64,000 bases of DNA from Paenibacillus doosanensis (lineage in GTDB: Bacteria; Bacillota; Bacilli; Paenibacillales; NBRC-103111). The stretch covers positions 124,001-188,000 of the forward strand of contig NZ_JANYUY010000003.1 in NCBI RefSeq assembly GCF_025060755.1. The letters run 5' to 3'. Within the stretch, counting starts at the first letter, position 1; each line of letters starts with the position of its first letter. The notes beneath the pieces are model-generated. The model was not told the origin of the DNA. It saw only the letters and a list, made by a program, of their open reading frames with translations, and did no database searches. This document shows, one piece after another, positions 33,789 through 43,516 of this stretch. Position numbers and translations under genes: made by a program.

Positions 33789-35514
33789 GGGGATCGGAGC
33801 TTCATCAGGGATCGCGATGGGAAAAGCTTTCGTCATTCCGACCTGGGAATGGGACTTTCCGGAGAAGCTGATCGATGTCACCGATTTGGCTTATGAATTC
33901 GAAAGGCTGTACGATGGCATTCGTTCGTCCAAGGATGAAATTGAAACGATAAAGCAAGAATTCGTCTCGGTATTAGGGGAAGAACAGACATCGATTTTCG
34001 ATGCGCATTTGGCGATTTTGGAGGACCCGATCTTTATGAACGAGGTTCAGGGCATTATGCAGCGCCAATATAAAGCGGCCGAGGTCGCAGTCAAAGAGGC
34101 GATAGAGAAATTCGTCAATATGTTCGATCTGCTGGACGATCAGTATATGAAAGAGCGGGCGCTCGACATCAAGGACGTCGGCAACCGCCTTCTGAAGCAT
34201 TTGCTCGGGGCGCTTGAGGAGACATTCCCTCCGAAGGACCAGCCCTACATTCTGGTCGCCAAAGAGCTGTCTCCGTCGCAAATGGTCCATCTGGACATCA
34301 ACCTGGCGCTCGGACTCGTGACGATGCTCGGAGGGAAAACCTCGCACGTGGCCATCATGGCCCGCGCGATGGGTGTCCCCTATGTGCTGGGGCTCGAAGG
34401 CAAGCTGAATACGCCGATTCAAAACGGCGATTACCTCATCATCGACGGGGACGAAGGCAAAGTCTATATCAATCCGTCCGAAGCGCTGATCGAGGAGTAT
34501 AAGACGCGCAAGGCGATACTGCAAAAGCTCAAAGACAAGCTGCAAACGCTCGCTCATCTGCCCGCGCAAACGTCGGACGGCGTCGATTTTCAATTGGCAG
34601 CCAATATCAGCTCCGTCAAGGAGCTCGATCAGGTGCTGAAAAACGGGGCCTCCAGCGTCGGCCTGTTCCGGACCGAATTCGTGTACATGGATCGGGACAG
34701 TCTGCCTCTCGAAGAAGAGCAGTTCGAGATTTACCGTCAGGTCGCCGAAAAGATGGCAGGCAACCGGGTCGTCATCCGAACGCTCGATATCGGCGGGGAC
34801 AAGAGCCTCGACTATATCGAGCTGCCGGAGGAAGACAATCCCTCGCTCGGCTACAGGGCGATCCGCATCTCGCTTGACCGCACCGACTTGTTCAAGACGC
34901 AGCTTAGAGCCATTCTGCGCGCCAGCCATTACGGGAATATCAAAATATTGTACCCGATGATCTCGTCGCTGGAGGAGCTGCGCAAGGCGAACGATGTGCT
35001 GGAGACGGCCAAACGGGAGCTGAGAGAGCAAGGGATGCCCTTTCAGGAGGAGATTGAGGTGGGCATCATGATCGAGGTTCCCGCCGCGGTCATCATTGCG
35101 GATTTGCTCGCCGAGAAGGTCGACTTTTTCAGTATCGGAACCAACGATCTGGTTCAGTACATACTGGCCGTAGACCGGATGAATGAAACGGTCGCCCATT
35201 TGTACGATCCTTTCCACCCTGCGGTGCTGCGGATGCTGAAGTCGACGGTGGAGGCCGCCAGGTCGGCCAATATTCATGTGAGCGTCTGCGGGGAGCTCGC
35301 GGGCGACATCCGCGCGCTGCCGATATGGATCGGACTCGGCATTACGGAGCTGAGCATGTCGGTCCAATCGATCCTGCGCGTCAAGAACAGCCTGCTGCAA
35401 AGCCGCTTCAGCGAAGGAGCGGGAATATGGAGCGAGCTGCTGCGCTGCGCGAACAGCAAGGACGTCATGGAAGTGCTCAACCGCCATTTGCGGCAGGACG
35501 TGCTGACGAAATAA
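33781..35514 (+). CDS. ptsI: PTS Enzyme I
   Basis: A 577-residue phosphoenolpyruvate-protein phosphotransferase that starts the PTS phosphate relay. The phospho-His is His189 in GGKTSHVAIMAR, and Cys503 in VSVCGELAGD is the PEP-site cysteine; both numbers fall on those of the E. coli enzyme. The usual GGRTSHSAIMAR is GGKTSHVAIMAR here. TTG at 33781 is chosen because GGGGGAGGG lies upstream and LAEGIGASSGIAMG is the normal N terminus. It overlaps the EIICBA gene by 8 bases. No HPr gene is adjacent, so this may be a second EI using HPr from elsewhere. Confidence 0.92.
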   Translation: MAEGIGASSGIAMGKAFVIPTWEWDFPEKLIDVTDLAYEFERLYDGIRSSKDEIETIKQEFVSVLGEEQTSIFDAHLAILEDPIFMNEVQGIMQRQYKAAEVAVKEAIEKFVNMFDLLDDQYMKERALDIKDVGNRLLKHLLGALEETFPPKDQPYILVAKELSPSQMVHLDINLALGLVTMLGGKTSHVAIMARAMGVPYVLGLEGKLNTPIQNGDYLIIDGDEGKVYINPSEALIEEYKTRKAILQKLKDKLQTLAHLPAQTSDGVDFQLAANISSVKELDQVLKNGASSVGLFRTEFVYMDRDSLPLEEEQFEIYRQVAEKMAGNRVVIRTLDIGGDKSLDYIELPEEDNPSLGYRAIRISLDRTDLFKTQLRAILRASHYGNIKILYPMISSLEELRKANDVLETAKRELREQGMPFQEEIEVGIMIEVPAAVIIADLLAEKVDFFSIGTNDLVQYILAVDRMNETVAHLYDPFHPAVLRMLKSTVEAARSANIHVSVCGELAGDIRALPIWIGLGITELSMSVQSILRVKNSLLQSRFSEGAGIWSELLRCANSKDVMEVLNRHLRQDVLTK

Positions 35515-35544
35515 AGAGAATTTTATAAGGATGGAGTGAAGGCA

Positions 35545-36078
35545 ATGGAATTGAAAGGCTATAAAGTGCTTGCTTTCGTAGATGAAGAATTCGAGGATTT
35601 GGAGATGTGGTATCCCGTGCTTCGGCTGCGCGAGTCGGGGGCCGAGGTGCATTTGGCGGGGCCCAAGTCGGGGACCGTCTATCACGGGAAATACGGCGTT
35701 CCGTTAACGACGGAATACGCGATAGAAGACGTCCGATCGGAGGATTATATCGGTTTGTATGTTCCTGGCGGCTGGGCGCCGGACAAGCTGCGCCGCTATG
35801 CCGACGTGCTGCGCTTGACAAGAGAATTCCACGAGGCTGAGAAGCCGATTGCTCATATATGCCATGCAGGCTGGGTGCTCGCTTCGGCCAAAATTTGCGC
35901 CGGATACACGATGACGTCCACTCCGGGCATCAAGGATGATTTGGAAAATGCGGGCGCCGTTTGGGTCGATCAGGAGGTCGTAGTGGACCGCAATATCGTC
36001 TCCGGGCGCAGACCGCCCGACCTGCCTGCTTTCACCAAGGAGTTCGTGAGAGTGCTTGCCGAATTTACGAAGCGTTAA
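35545..36078 (+). CDS. DJ-1/PfpI family protein
   Basis: A 177-residue protein of the type 1 glutamine-amidotransferase-like DJ-1/PfpI family. The candidate nucleophile Cys is in IAHICHAGWVLASA, and the acidic partner Glu is in DEEFEDLE. The closest named relatives are B. subtilis YfkM and archaeal PfpI; members act as deglycases, chaperones or stress proteins. ATG at 35545 is preferred over a GTG at 35536 that lies in the ribosome binding site. It may be transcribed from the PTS operon, 30 bases upstream. Confidence 0.87.
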   Translation: MELKGYKVLAFVDEEFEDLEMWYPVLRLRESGAEVHLAGPKSGTVYHGKYGVPLTTEYAIEDVRSEDYIGLYVPGGWAPDKLRRYADVLRLTREFHEAEKPIAHICHAGWVLASAKICAGYTMTSTPGIKDDLENAGAVWVDQEVVVDRNIVSGRRPPDLPAFTKEFVRVLAEFTKR

Positions 36079-36378
36079 AAGCCCGGCGAAAGCTCGCGGC
36101 TCTCTCATGCGCTTCCTGCCCGCCGAGCCAAGAGGCAGCGGTGTGGTTAATATTACTAGCCTCGTTCCAGCAGGAGAATGCATCCGTAAGTAGAATTTGT
36201 ACTCTAAAGAGCATTAGTCTAATGATCCCGGACCTAATCGTCAATATCCGAAACGAAGTCGCTTGACGGGGGCTACGGCCGTATAAAGCAGCGTACGGAG
36301 CCTGATGATGCCGGTTCCAGACGGGGTCGTTATAATGCCGCTACAATGCGTTGTTGTTGGAATGAAGGAGTGGTAAGG
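36079..36378. other. Gene-free 300 bases before the zinc-ribbon gene
   Basis: No gene or strong hairpin seen. TATAAT occurs at about 36330-36335, about 40 bases before the next start, without a good -35, so it is a possible weak promoter. Confidence 0.3.
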
Positions 36379-36798
36379 TTGCAGAAGCAGTGCAAGTGTG
36401 GCAGCGCGATGAGCATAAAGCTGCGTACTGTCATCTATCAGAACAAAGTGGAAATCGAGAACGTTCCTGTTTATTCATGCGAATCTTGTCAGCGAAGCGA
36501 AGTATTCGCAGAAGTGAAGCCGGAGCTCACCGGCATCATCGGGAAACTGGGACATCTGCCGGAAAAGCAGCAGTTGTCATTTAACGACATTAGCGAAATC
36601 GCCTATTTGTTGAAGAAGGTGACGGAAAAAGAGCATGCGGCAGATCCGGTAGAAAAAATTATAGAGAATCGGATCAACGAGCTGCTGGATCTGTTATTGC
36701 TTGCTCAATCCTTGAAGGATGAAGCCTGGACCGAGGAGATCCGCACCCGGCTCGGCCAAATCGCCAAGCACGCCGTCTCGGTCAACGACTTGCCCTGA
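36379..36798 (+). CDS. Small protein with N-terminal zinc ribbon
   Basis: A 139-residue protein. Cysteines in KQCKCG and SCESCQ form a CxC...CxxC knuckle that probably binds zinc, similar to the YgiT-type zinc finger. The rest is helical and charged with a leucine-rich stretch INELLDLLLLAQSL. TTG at 36379 is chosen because AAGGAG lies 8 bases upstream; the frame is open to 36346. The function is unknown. It is not followed by a toxin gene, so an MqsA-like antitoxin role is not supported. Confidence 0.65.
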   Translation: MQKQCKCGSAMSIKLRTVIYQNKVEIENVPVYSCESCQRSEVFAEVKPELTGIIGKLGHLPEKQQLSFNDISEIAYLLKKVTEKEHAADPVEKIIENRINELLDLLLLAQSLKDEAWTEEIRTRLGQIAKHAVSVNDLP

Positions 36799-37099
36799 CA
36801 CTCCATACATACGGAGCCTTAGCGAGGCGCCTGCCTGTGCCGAAGAGGCACGGTTTTATTGCGCTTGCTTTCAGGGAAAAACGTAACTGTCGTATGCCGT
36901 AAATTTCCTGTAAAAAACGTTGATAAACGGTTTTTTCTAAGCCTTCTGCGCCGCAGTTGGCTTTTTTTGCTTTTTTTTGTTACTATAGCAGGTAAGACGA
37001 TGCCTAATTCATTGCGTAAAACCGTATTTTGTCGTATGATAAGGCTTAATAGTATATGATCGCAGCATTATACATTTTAATATAATGGAGAGAATGACC

Positions 37100-38113
37100 G
37101 TGACTGTAACTATTTATGATGTAGCCAGAGAAGCAGGCGTTTCCATGGCAACCGTTTCACGGGTTGTCAATAATAATCCTAACGTGAAGCCACAAACCCG
37201 GAAGAAGGTATTCGAAGCCATTGAACGGCTGGGATACCGGCCGAACGCTGTCGCCAGAGGCTTGGCCAGCAAGAAAACCACTACGGTCGGCGTAGTTATT
37301 CCGGATATCTCGAACTCGATATTTTCCGAAGTCGCCCGGGGCATCGAAGATATCGCGAATATGTACCATTACAACATCATTTTGTGTAATGCGGACAAGA
37401 AGAAAGAGAAGGAAATCCGGGTCATCAACACGCTCCTGGAGAAGCAAGTCGACGGGCTGCTGTTTATGGGCGGCGTTGTAACGGACGAGCATATTCAAGC
37501 GTTCAAAACTTCCGCCGTGCCGATTGTTCTTTGCGCCACAACCGACGAGAACAACACGATCGCGTCGGTCGATATCGATCATGAGAAAGCGGCGTTCGAC
37601 GCCGTCAACCATCTGATCGCGAACGGCCATCGCGATATCGCGATGATCTCGGGAACTTTGCAGGACCCGGCCAACGGCTTCGCCCGTTATCAAGGATATA
37701 AGAAGGCGCTGGAAGCGGCCGGTATTCCGCTGCGCGAAGAATACGTCAGAATCGGCAACTACCGTTACGAATCCGGGCTGGAAGTAACGAAGCATTTCCT
37801 CGAGCTGAGCGAGCGGCCAACGGCTATTTTCGCGGCTACGGACGAGATGGCTATCGGAGCGATCCATACGTTGCAGGATAACGGCTTGAAGGTGCCGGAA
37901 GATATGTCCGTCATTAGCGTAGACAACATTCGCATGGCGTCGATGGTTCGCCCTCAATTAACGACGGTGGCGATGCCGATGTACGATATCGGAGCCGTTG
38001 CGATGAGACTCTTGACGAAGCTGATGAATAAAGAAACCAAGGATGCATCGGAGCAAATGCAGGTGATTTTACCGCATGAGGTCATTCATAGAAACTCGGT
38101 GGCTCATCGTTAA
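37100..38113 (+). CDS. ccpA: Catabolite control protein A
   Basis: A 337-residue LacI/GalR family regulator. The start [28 protein letters not shown] is the characteristic CcpA DNA-binding region, and the core contains the stretch GYKKALE and the [15 protein letters not shown]-type C-terminal segment seen in CcpA. With HPr phosphorylated at Ser46, CcpA binds cre sites; cre-like sites occur at 3999, 6059 and 44336 in this window. GTG at 37100 is chosen since GGAGAGA lies at the right distance; ATG at 37094 would abut it. The stop codon sits in the loop of its own terminator hairpin. Confidence 0.92.
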   Translation: MTVTIYDVAREAGVSMATVSRVVNNNPNVKPQTRKKVFEAIERLGYRPNAVARGLASKKTTTVGVVIPDISNSIFSEVARGIEDIANMYHYNIILCNADKKKEKEIRVINTLLEKQVDGLLFMGGVVTDEHIQAFKTSAVPIVLCATTDENNTIASVDIDHEKAAFDAVNHLIANGHRDIAMISGTLQDPANGFARYQGYKKALEAAGIPLREEYVRIGNYRYESGLEVTKHFLELSERPTAIFAATDEMAIGAIHTLQDNGLKVPEDMSVISVDNIRMASMVRPQLTTVAMPMYDIGAVAMRLLTKLMNKETKDASEQMQVILPHEVIHRNSVAHR

Positions 38114-38129
38114 TGAGCCTCTTTCTTTT
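38101..38129 (+). terminator. Terminator of ccpA containing the stop codon
   Basis: GGCTCAT (38101-38107) pairs with ATGAGCC (38113-38119). The loop CGTTA holds most of the ccpA stop codon (38111-38113). TCTTTCTTTTG follows, a moderately T-rich tail. Confidence 0.7.
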
Positions 38130-38182
38130 GTAGTCCATGGTCCGCATGCTCTGATCAAGGATGTTATTAGGGGGAAGCGAAT

Positions 38183-38884
38183 TTGTCTTATCAGAAAATT
38201 GGCGTGATCGGCGCCATGAAAGAAGAGATCGAGCTGTTTGTCCAACACATGCAGCAGGTTCGCGACTCGGAGAAAGCGAAGATTCATTTCCGTGAAGGAA
38301 GCTTTCACGGAAAAACGATCGTACTGTGCAAGTCGGGGGTAGGCAAAGTGAACGCCGCCGTGACGACGCAAGTACTGATCGATACATATGGCGTGGACGC
38401 TATCATTTTTACGGGCGTAGCGGGAGCGGTCGATCCCGAGCTGAATGTCGGGGACATCGTCGTAGGCTCCGAATCCATGCAGCATGATATGGACGTAACG
38501 GCGCTCGGCTTTCCGCGGGGGACGATCCCTTACGAGGAAACGTCGCTGTTCGCGTCGGACGATAAACTGCGCGAGCTGGCGGTTCATGCGGGTCAGGAGC
38601 TGTTTGACGGGCGCGTGAAGGCCGGCAGGGTATTGTCGGGCGATCAGTTTATCGCGAGCCGCGAAACCGTTTCACGGCTGTATACGGAGCTTCAGGGAGC
38701 CTGCACGGAGATGGAAGGGGCGGCCGTAGCGCAGGTTTGCTCAATGAACGGCATTCCGCATGTCGTCATCCGTTCGATGTCCGATAAGGCGGACGGTTCC
38801 GCGCACGTGAATTTCGCCGAATTTACCGTCCAAGCATCGGAGAATTCGTACGCAATCGTTGAGCATATGCTTAAGCATCTGTAG
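38183..38884 (+). CDS. mtnN: 5'-methylthioadenosine/S-adenosylhomocysteine nucleosidase
   Basis: A 233-residue nucleosidase that cleaves adenine from methylthioadenosine and S-adenosylhomocysteine in methionine salvage and autoinducer-2 synthesis. The start [15 protein letters not shown], the phosphorylase-like [10 protein letters not shown], the substrate segment [15 protein letters not shown] and [11 protein letters not shown] are standard, and the length is normal. TTG at 38183 with AGGGGGAAG upstream. glyQS follows after 23 bases, so the two may share a transcript. Confidence 0.95.
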   Translation: MSYQKIGVIGAMKEEIELFVQHMQQVRDSEKAKIHFREGSFHGKTIVLCKSGVGKVNAAVTTQVLIDTYGVDAIIFTGVAGAVDPELNVGDIVVGSESMQHDMDVTALGFPRGTIPYEETSLFASDDKLRELAVHAGQELFDGRVKAGRVLSGDQFIASRETVSRLYTELQGACTEMEGAAVAQVCSMNGIPHVVIRSMSDKADGSAHVNFAEFTVQASENSYAIVEHMLKHL

Positions 38885-38907
38885 AACATAGAAGGAGAGA
38901 ACATTCA

Positions 38908-40290
38908 ATGACAGTAACTATGGATCAAGTTGTAGCGTTAGCGAAGCATCGGGGATTTATTTTCCCGGGCTCCGAAATATACGGCGGTTTGGCTAACACA
39001 TGGGATTACGGCCCGCTCGGCGTCGAGTTGAAAAACAATATTAAACGCGCTTGGTGGAAAAAGTTCATTCAGCAGTCTCCGTACAACGTCGGATTGGACG
39101 CCGCCATTTTGATGAACCCGCAAGCCTGGGTCGCTTCCGGCCATGTCGGAAACTTCAACGATCCGATGATCGACTGCAAGCAGTGCAAATCGCGTCATCG
39201 CGCGGATAAAATTATCGAAAACGCGCTTGCCGAAAAAGGCATTGAGATTGTCGTTGACGGCATGACTTTCGACCAAATGATGGATTTGATCAAAGAGCAT
39301 CACATCGTTTGTCCCGACTGTGGAGCGTTCGATTACACGGACATCCGCCAATTCAACCTGATGTTCAAGACGTTCCAAGGCGTAACGGAATCGAGCTCCA
39401 ATGTCGTTTATATGCGTCCGGAGACGGCGCAAGGCATTTTCGTCAACTTTAAAAACGTCCAACGGACGATGAGAAAGAAGCTGCCGTTCGGGATCGGCCA
39501 AATCGGCAAAAGCTTCCGCAATGAAATTACGCCGGGCAACTTCACGTTCCGCACGCGCGAATTCGAACAGATGGAGCTTGAGTTTTTCTGCAAGCCGGGA
39601 GAGGATCTGCAGTGGTTTGAATATTGGAGAAGCTTCTGCTATCAATGGCTGCTTAGCTTGGGACTGAAGGAAGCGAATATCCGCCTGCGCGATCATTCCG
39701 AAGACGAGCTGTCCCACTACAGCAACGCGACGACCGATATCGAGTTCAAATTCCCGTTCGGCTGGGGCGAGCTGTGGGGGATTGCGGACCGTACCGATTA
39801 CGACTTGAAGCAGCATATGGAGCATTCCGGCGAAGATTTCAATTATATCGATCAGGAAGGAAACGAACGCTACGTTCCTTACTGCATCGAGCCATCGCTT
39901 GGCGCAGACCGCGTTACGCTGGCATTCCTGATTGACGCGTACGAGGAGCAGCAGCTGGAAGGGGACGACAAGCGGACGGTGATGCATTTTCACCCGGCGC
40001 TGGCGCCGATCAAGGCTGCGATCTTCCCGCTGTCCAAGAAGCTGGCTGAAGGCGCGCAAAGCATCTTCGCGGACTTGTCTCAGCACTTTATGGTCGATTA
40101 CGACGATACTGGTTCGATCGGTAAAAGATACCGCCGCCACGATGAGATCGGCACGCCGTTCTGCATTACGTACGATTTCGAGTCCGAGCAGGACGGTCAA
40201 GTTACCGTGCGTCACCGCGATACGATGGAGCAAACGCGGATGCCGATCAGCGAGCTGAAATCGTTTATCGAAGCGAATATTCAATTCTAA
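38908..40290 (+). CDS. glyQS: Glycyl-tRNA synthetase, homodimeric class II
   Basis: A 460-residue enzyme charging tRNA-Gly. It has the dimeric (eukaryotic/archaeal-like) form found in many Bacillota: [25 protein letters not shown] at the start, [12 protein letters not shown] (motif 2 region), [13 protein letters not shown] and the C-terminal motif 3 EPSLGADR. A four-Cys knuckle ([13 protein letters not shown] with CPDCGAFDY) is present. No T-box leader fits in the 23-base gap to mtnN. A strong terminator follows. Confidence 0.96.
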   Translation: MTVTMDQVVALAKHRGFIFPGSEIYGGLANTWDYGPLGVELKNNIKRAWWKKFIQQSPYNVGLDAAILMNPQAWVASGHVGNFNDPMIDCKQCKSRHRADKIIENALAEKGIEIVVDGMTFDQMMDLIKEHHIVCPDCGAFDYTDIRQFNLMFKTFQGVTESSSNVVYMRPETAQGIFVNFKNVQRTMRKKLPFGIGQIGKSFRNEITPGNFTFRTREFEQMELEFFCKPGEDLQWFEYWRSFCYQWLLSLGLKEANIRLRDHSEDELSHYSNATTDIEFKFPFGWGELWGIADRTDYDLKQHMEHSGEDFNYIDQEGNERYVPYCIEPSLGADRVTLAFLIDAYEEQQLEGDDKRTVMHFHPALAPIKAAIFPLSKKLAEGAQSIFADLSQHFMVDYDDTGSIGKRYRRHDEIGTPFCITYDFESEQDGQVTVRHRDTMEQTRMPISELKSFIEANIQF

Positions 40291-40310
40291 TAAGCACGAA
40301 ACATAAAAAA

Positions 40311-40359
40311 GCCCGCGGTAAGGGGAAGCGCAAGAGCGTTCCCTTTGCCGCGGGTTTTT
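40311..40359 (+). terminator. Terminator of glyQS
   Basis: GCCCGCGG and AGGGGAA pair with TTCCCT and CCGCGGG, giving a long GC-rich stem closed by TTTTTGG. Confidence 0.9.
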
Positions 40360-40499
40360 GGCATGAAGTCCCGCAGAGTTAAGGCAGCTTGCTGCCGGCC
40401 AAGATGCGGTTAGCCGGTGCGGATGTGTCCCGGCAATGACTTCCTCGTTTCTTGTTTACGTGACTGACGATCGCCCAGACCGAAGCGTGAATGCGGTGG

Positions 40500-40943
40500 T
40501 TATACGTGTTGCGCCAAACCGATTAGAAGTCCTTCATTTCCGCGAATGTAGCAGAGCCGATACGAGTCCCCGTACTGAACGATTTCGCCAACGAGCTGAG
40601 CACCATACTTAGTGAGTCTGGATACCATTTCATCAATGTCTTCAACGGTGAACATGACGCGTAAATAACCGAGAGCATTTACAGGAGCAGTTCGGTGATC
40701 TGATATGGCAGGAGGGGTGAGAAATCGCGAAAGTTCAAGTCGGCTGTGGCCATCCGGGGTAACCATCATAGCAATCTCTACGCACTGCGAACCCAGCCCG
40801 GTTACGCGACCCGCCCATTCACCTTCGACAGTAGTTCGCCTTTCGAGCTTCAAGCCAATCTCCTCAAAGAAAGAGATTGCGTCATCAAGGGATTCTACAA
40901 CGATGCCAACATTATCCATTCGTAGTAATTTGTTTTTTGCCAT
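40500..40943 (-). CDS. VOC (glyoxalase/bleomycin-resistance fold) family protein
   Basis: A 147-residue vicinal-oxygen-chelate protein with two beta-alpha-beta-beta-beta units: MDNVGIVVESLDDAISFFEEIGLKLERR at the start and LGYLRVMFTVEDIDEMVSRLTKYGAQLVGE in the second half, ending YIRGNEGLLIGLAQ. Metal or substrate specificity cannot be assigned. ATG at 40943 with GAGGAGAT upstream; the longer frame to 41039 has no site. It stands at the edge of an AT-richer patch, which hints at acquisition. Confidence 0.85.
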   Translation of the reverse strand: MAKNKLLRMDNVGIVVESLDDAISFFEEIGLKLERRTTVEGEWAGRVTGLGSQCVEIAMMVTPDGHSRLELSRFLTPPAISDHRTAPVNALGYLRVMFTVEDIDEMVSRLTKYGAQLVGEIVQYGDSYRLCYIRGNEGLLIGLAQHV

Positions 40944-41137
40944 AGCTTTAATCTCCTCGTATGTACAAATTTTGATTACCTGTTCCTCTTCATATTTTAT
41001 TCTATCAACAATTACTGCTTCCCTCCAAATGATGAACAAGGGCAGGAAAGTTGAACCATACTGACGAAATTAATTAGGAGAAGTTTGCCTTTAATCGCTT
41101 GCCCCTTAAAACCCAAATTTTAAGGAGCGGAGCTAAA

Positions 41138-41320
41138 ATGAAATATATGAACGCAGTTACCGTCCTTCCTGAAGAGTTGGTAAAGGAAATACAGAAGTAT
41201 ATAAAAGGCGGAATACTGTATATTCCCTTCCCCGAAGAAACGCATAAAAAGTGGGGCCAAAATTCAGGAAGCAGAAAATATTTGCATAAGAAAAATCATT
41301 TACTCCAAAAAGTAAAGTAG
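41138..41320 (+). CDS. CD3324-like protein, apparently C-terminally truncated
   Basis: A 60-residue protein. MKYMNAVTVLPEELVKEIQKYI and the following GGILYIPFPEETHKKWGQNSGSRK match the N-terminal region I recall for CD3324-type small DNA-binding proteins. Those usually run to about 85-90 residues and end in a helix-turn-helix; here the frame stops right after HLLQKVK. It is either a short variant or a decayed gene. AAGGAGCGG precedes the ATG. The AT-rich surroundings and the adjacent methyltransferase suggest a small acquired segment. Confidence 0.55.
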   Translation: MKYMNAVTVLPEELVKEIQKYIKGGILYIPFPEETHKKWGQNSGSRKYLHKKNHLLQKVK

Positions 41321-41366
41321 GATCAAGTCGCATCATGTTAACAAATAATTCAAGGCAGGTATCGAC

Positions 41367-42158
41367 ATGGATAATGTAAAAAGAATATGGAATGAATGGT
41401 CTGAAACGTGGTATCAAAGGTACAGGACAGACAAGGCGATAGCAAAAATAATACAAAACCCCGAATCGGCGTTTCACCGCACAACATTCTCCATGATCAA
41501 AGCGGCTTTGCCGGATTTGAAGGGAAAGAAAGTACTTGTTCCTTCAAGCGGGGATAACCTTGCCGTGTTCGCTCTTCATATGATGGGGGCGAAAGTAACG
41601 TCGTGCGACATATCGGAAAAACAAATTGAACACAGCTCGAATTTAGCTGGCAAATATGGTTGGGACATTGAATTTATTTGCGATGATACCATGAGGCTAA
41701 GCAGTGTGAAAAGCGATGAATACGATTTTGTATATACGTCCAATGGAGTCCATGTATGGATTGCCGATTTGAATTCCATGTACAGCAGCATTAGAAGAAT
41801 TCTTAAAAAGGGCGGCGCTTATATCATGTTCGATATACACCCGTTCCTTCGCCCTTTTGAGCTGGATAAAGGGAAGCTAACGCTAGTCAAGCCATATGAT
41901 GCTGCGGGGCCTTTTCTTATTGATGAAGTTCCAAGACTTCATTGGCGTATGCAAGATATAGTCAATGCTATAATTTCATCAGGTCTAAGTGTCAAGCATA
42001 TCGAAGAAATGTTTGCGGAAGATGGCTCATTTTGGGTCGATGAGTCAACGAGTGAAGGGGATTCGCTCTCAGCACAAGAACTGGAGGATTTGCGCAATTG
42101 GAAATTGAATTCGATGGCAGGCCTTCCTCAATGGGTTTCGATACATGCGGTTAAGTAA
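41367..42158 (+). CDS. Class I SAM-dependent methyltransferase
   Basis: A 263-residue methyltransferase. The SAM-binding motif I is changed to VLVPSSGDNLAVFAL (normally VLDxGxGxG), followed by VTSCDISEKQIEHS and FDFVYTSNGVHVW. The start VKRIWNEWSETWYQRYRTDK resembles small-molecule methyltransferases of the UbiE-like or Methyltransf_11 group. AGGCAGG lies before the ATG. It is AT-richer than its neighbours and follows the truncated CD3324-like gene, so the pair could be a transferred unit. The substrate is unknown. Confidence 0.82.
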   Translation: MDNVKRIWNEWSETWYQRYRTDKAIAKIIQNPESAFHRTTFSMIKAALPDLKGKKVLVPSSGDNLAVFALHMMGAKVTSCDISEKQIEHSSNLAGKYGWDIEFICDDTMRLSSVKSDEYDFVYTSNGVHVWIADLNSMYSSIRRILKKGGAYIMFDIHPFLRPFELDKGKLTLVKPYDAAGPFLIDEVPRLHWRMQDIVNAIISSGLSVKHIEEMFAEDGSFWVDESTSEGDSLSAQELEDLRNWKLNSMAGLPQWVSIHAVK

Positions 42159-42243
42159 AAGCGAAGGAGATATTAACTCGTTCCGCTCTCATCCTATGGG
42201 GAAACGGCGGCTCGACAAGCTTTTATTATGTCAGAATAAAACG

Positions 42244-42277
42244 GCGAGAGGCGCAGCGGTAAAAGCGGCGCCTCTCG
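42244..42277 (-). terminator. Terminator of acuC
   Basis: GCGAGAGGCGC pairs with GCGCCTCTCG. On the minus strand it is followed by TTTTAT. The methyltransferase may also use it. Confidence 0.8.
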
Positions 42278-42282
42278 TGCGG

Positions 42283-43473
42283 TTAAGATAAATAGAGCAT
42301 CGCCAGTTCCTTCGTTTGGCGATTTTTGGCCGTGATCTCGGTGCGCCGCGGCATCGGCGTCCAGCTGTTGTCGTCGAGCCACGTCTTCGGCAGCTCGACC
42401 GGGCTGTGGGGCTGCCAGCGCGCGAGCCACGCAGCGGGCAGCTCCAGCGCCGGCTCGCGCTCGAGACGGGCGACCATCGGATGGTCGCTCATCTCGAGCC
42501 AGAGCAGGCTCCAGGCGCGCGGTACGACGCGCCAGAAGTCGTAGCCGCCGCCGCCGAGCGCGACCCAGCGCCCGCCGCTGTACCGGTGGGCCAGGCGGTG
42601 GATCAGCCGCGGCATCGCTTGGTAAATGTCCATGCTGCAATGGACATGGGACAACGGATCGTAAGCATGCGCGTCGCAGCCATGCTGCGATACGATGAGG
42701 TCCGGCCGGAAATGGGCCGCCGCTTTATCGAGCACTTCTTCCAGACATTCCAGCCAAGACGCATCCTCGGTGTACGGCTCGACCGGAATGTTAATACAGG
42801 TGCCGAAGGCGCTGCCTTCGCCGCGCTCGTTGACCGCGCCCGTGCCCGGAAACAAATATTTTCCGGTCTCGTGAATGGACAGCGTGCACACTTCGGGCTC
42901 GCTGTAGAAGCTCCATTGGACGCCGTCCCCGTGGTGCACGTCCGTATCGATGTACAGCACGCGCGCACCGTATTGGTTGTTAGCGTGTTGAATCGCCACG
43001 GAGGCGTCGTTATAGATGCAGAAGCCGGCTGCTTTATTGCGCAGCGCATGATGCAGCCCGCCGCCCATATGCAGCGCATGCTGGGTGCGGCCGCTCATCA
43101 CTTCGTCGACAGCGCGGATCGAGGCGCCGACGAGCAGCGAAGTGACTTCGTGCATTCCCTTGAACATCGGCGTATCTTCGTCGTCGAAGCCGTACTTGGC
43201 GGCCTGCTTCAGCCACGCCTCTTGAGGGGCCTCCTGGCTAAGCGCTTTCACGGCTTCGATGTAGTCGGTACTGTGCGCAAGCCGCAGCTGCTCCTCGGAG
43301 GCGGCTGCCGGACGGCGCAGCGCCGTCTCCGGCAGCGCTCCGAGCTTGCGAAGCAGGTCTACGGTAAGCAGCAATCGTTCTTGATTAAAAGGATGCTCGT
43401 TATGAAACCGATAGCCGGTTTCATGTTCGTCATAAACGAAGAGTGATGACTTTGTCATAATTTCCGCCCCCAT
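42283..43473 (-). CDS. acuC: AcuC, histone-deacetylase-family protein
   Basis: A 396-residue deacetylase that in B. subtilis removes the acetyl group from acetyl-CoA synthetase and so re-activates it. Zinc-site motifs are present: DTDVHHGDGVQ, SQHGCDAHAYDPL and GGGYDFWRV, with the active-site HHAL near residue 140. The first ATG (43473) has GAGAGGAACG upstream; an ATG five codons later is possible. It is 43 bases downstream of acuA, with no acuB gene between them, unlike the acuABC order of B. subtilis. Confidence 0.92.
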   Translation of the reverse strand: MGAEIMTKSSLFVYDEHETGYRFHNEHPFNQERLLLTVDLLRKLGALPETALRRPAAASEEQLRLAHSTDYIEAVKALSQEAPQEAWLKQAAKYGFDDEDTPMFKGMHEVTSLLVGASIRAVDEVMSGRTQHALHMGGGLHHALRNKAAGFCIYNDASVAIQHANNQYGARVLYIDTDVHHGDGVQWSFYSEPEVCTLSIHETGKYLFPGTGAVNERGEGSAFGTCINIPVEPYTEDASWLECLEEVLDKAAAHFRPDLIVSQHGCDAHAYDPLSHVHCSMDIYQAMPRLIHRLAHRYSGGRWVALGGGGYDFWRVVPRAWSLLWLEMSDHPMVARLEREPALELPAAWLARWQPHSPVELPKTWLDDNSWTPMPRRTEITAKNRQTKELAMLYLS

Positions 43474-43516
43474 GGCTCGTTCCTCTCAAACGGTGTTGGA
43501 ATTGGCTGCAGCCGGC

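Noticed and set aside
33973-35685. 570-codon antisense frame opposite ptsI
   Set aside because: Same shadow effect; the plus-strand gene has full family motifs and normal codon use.
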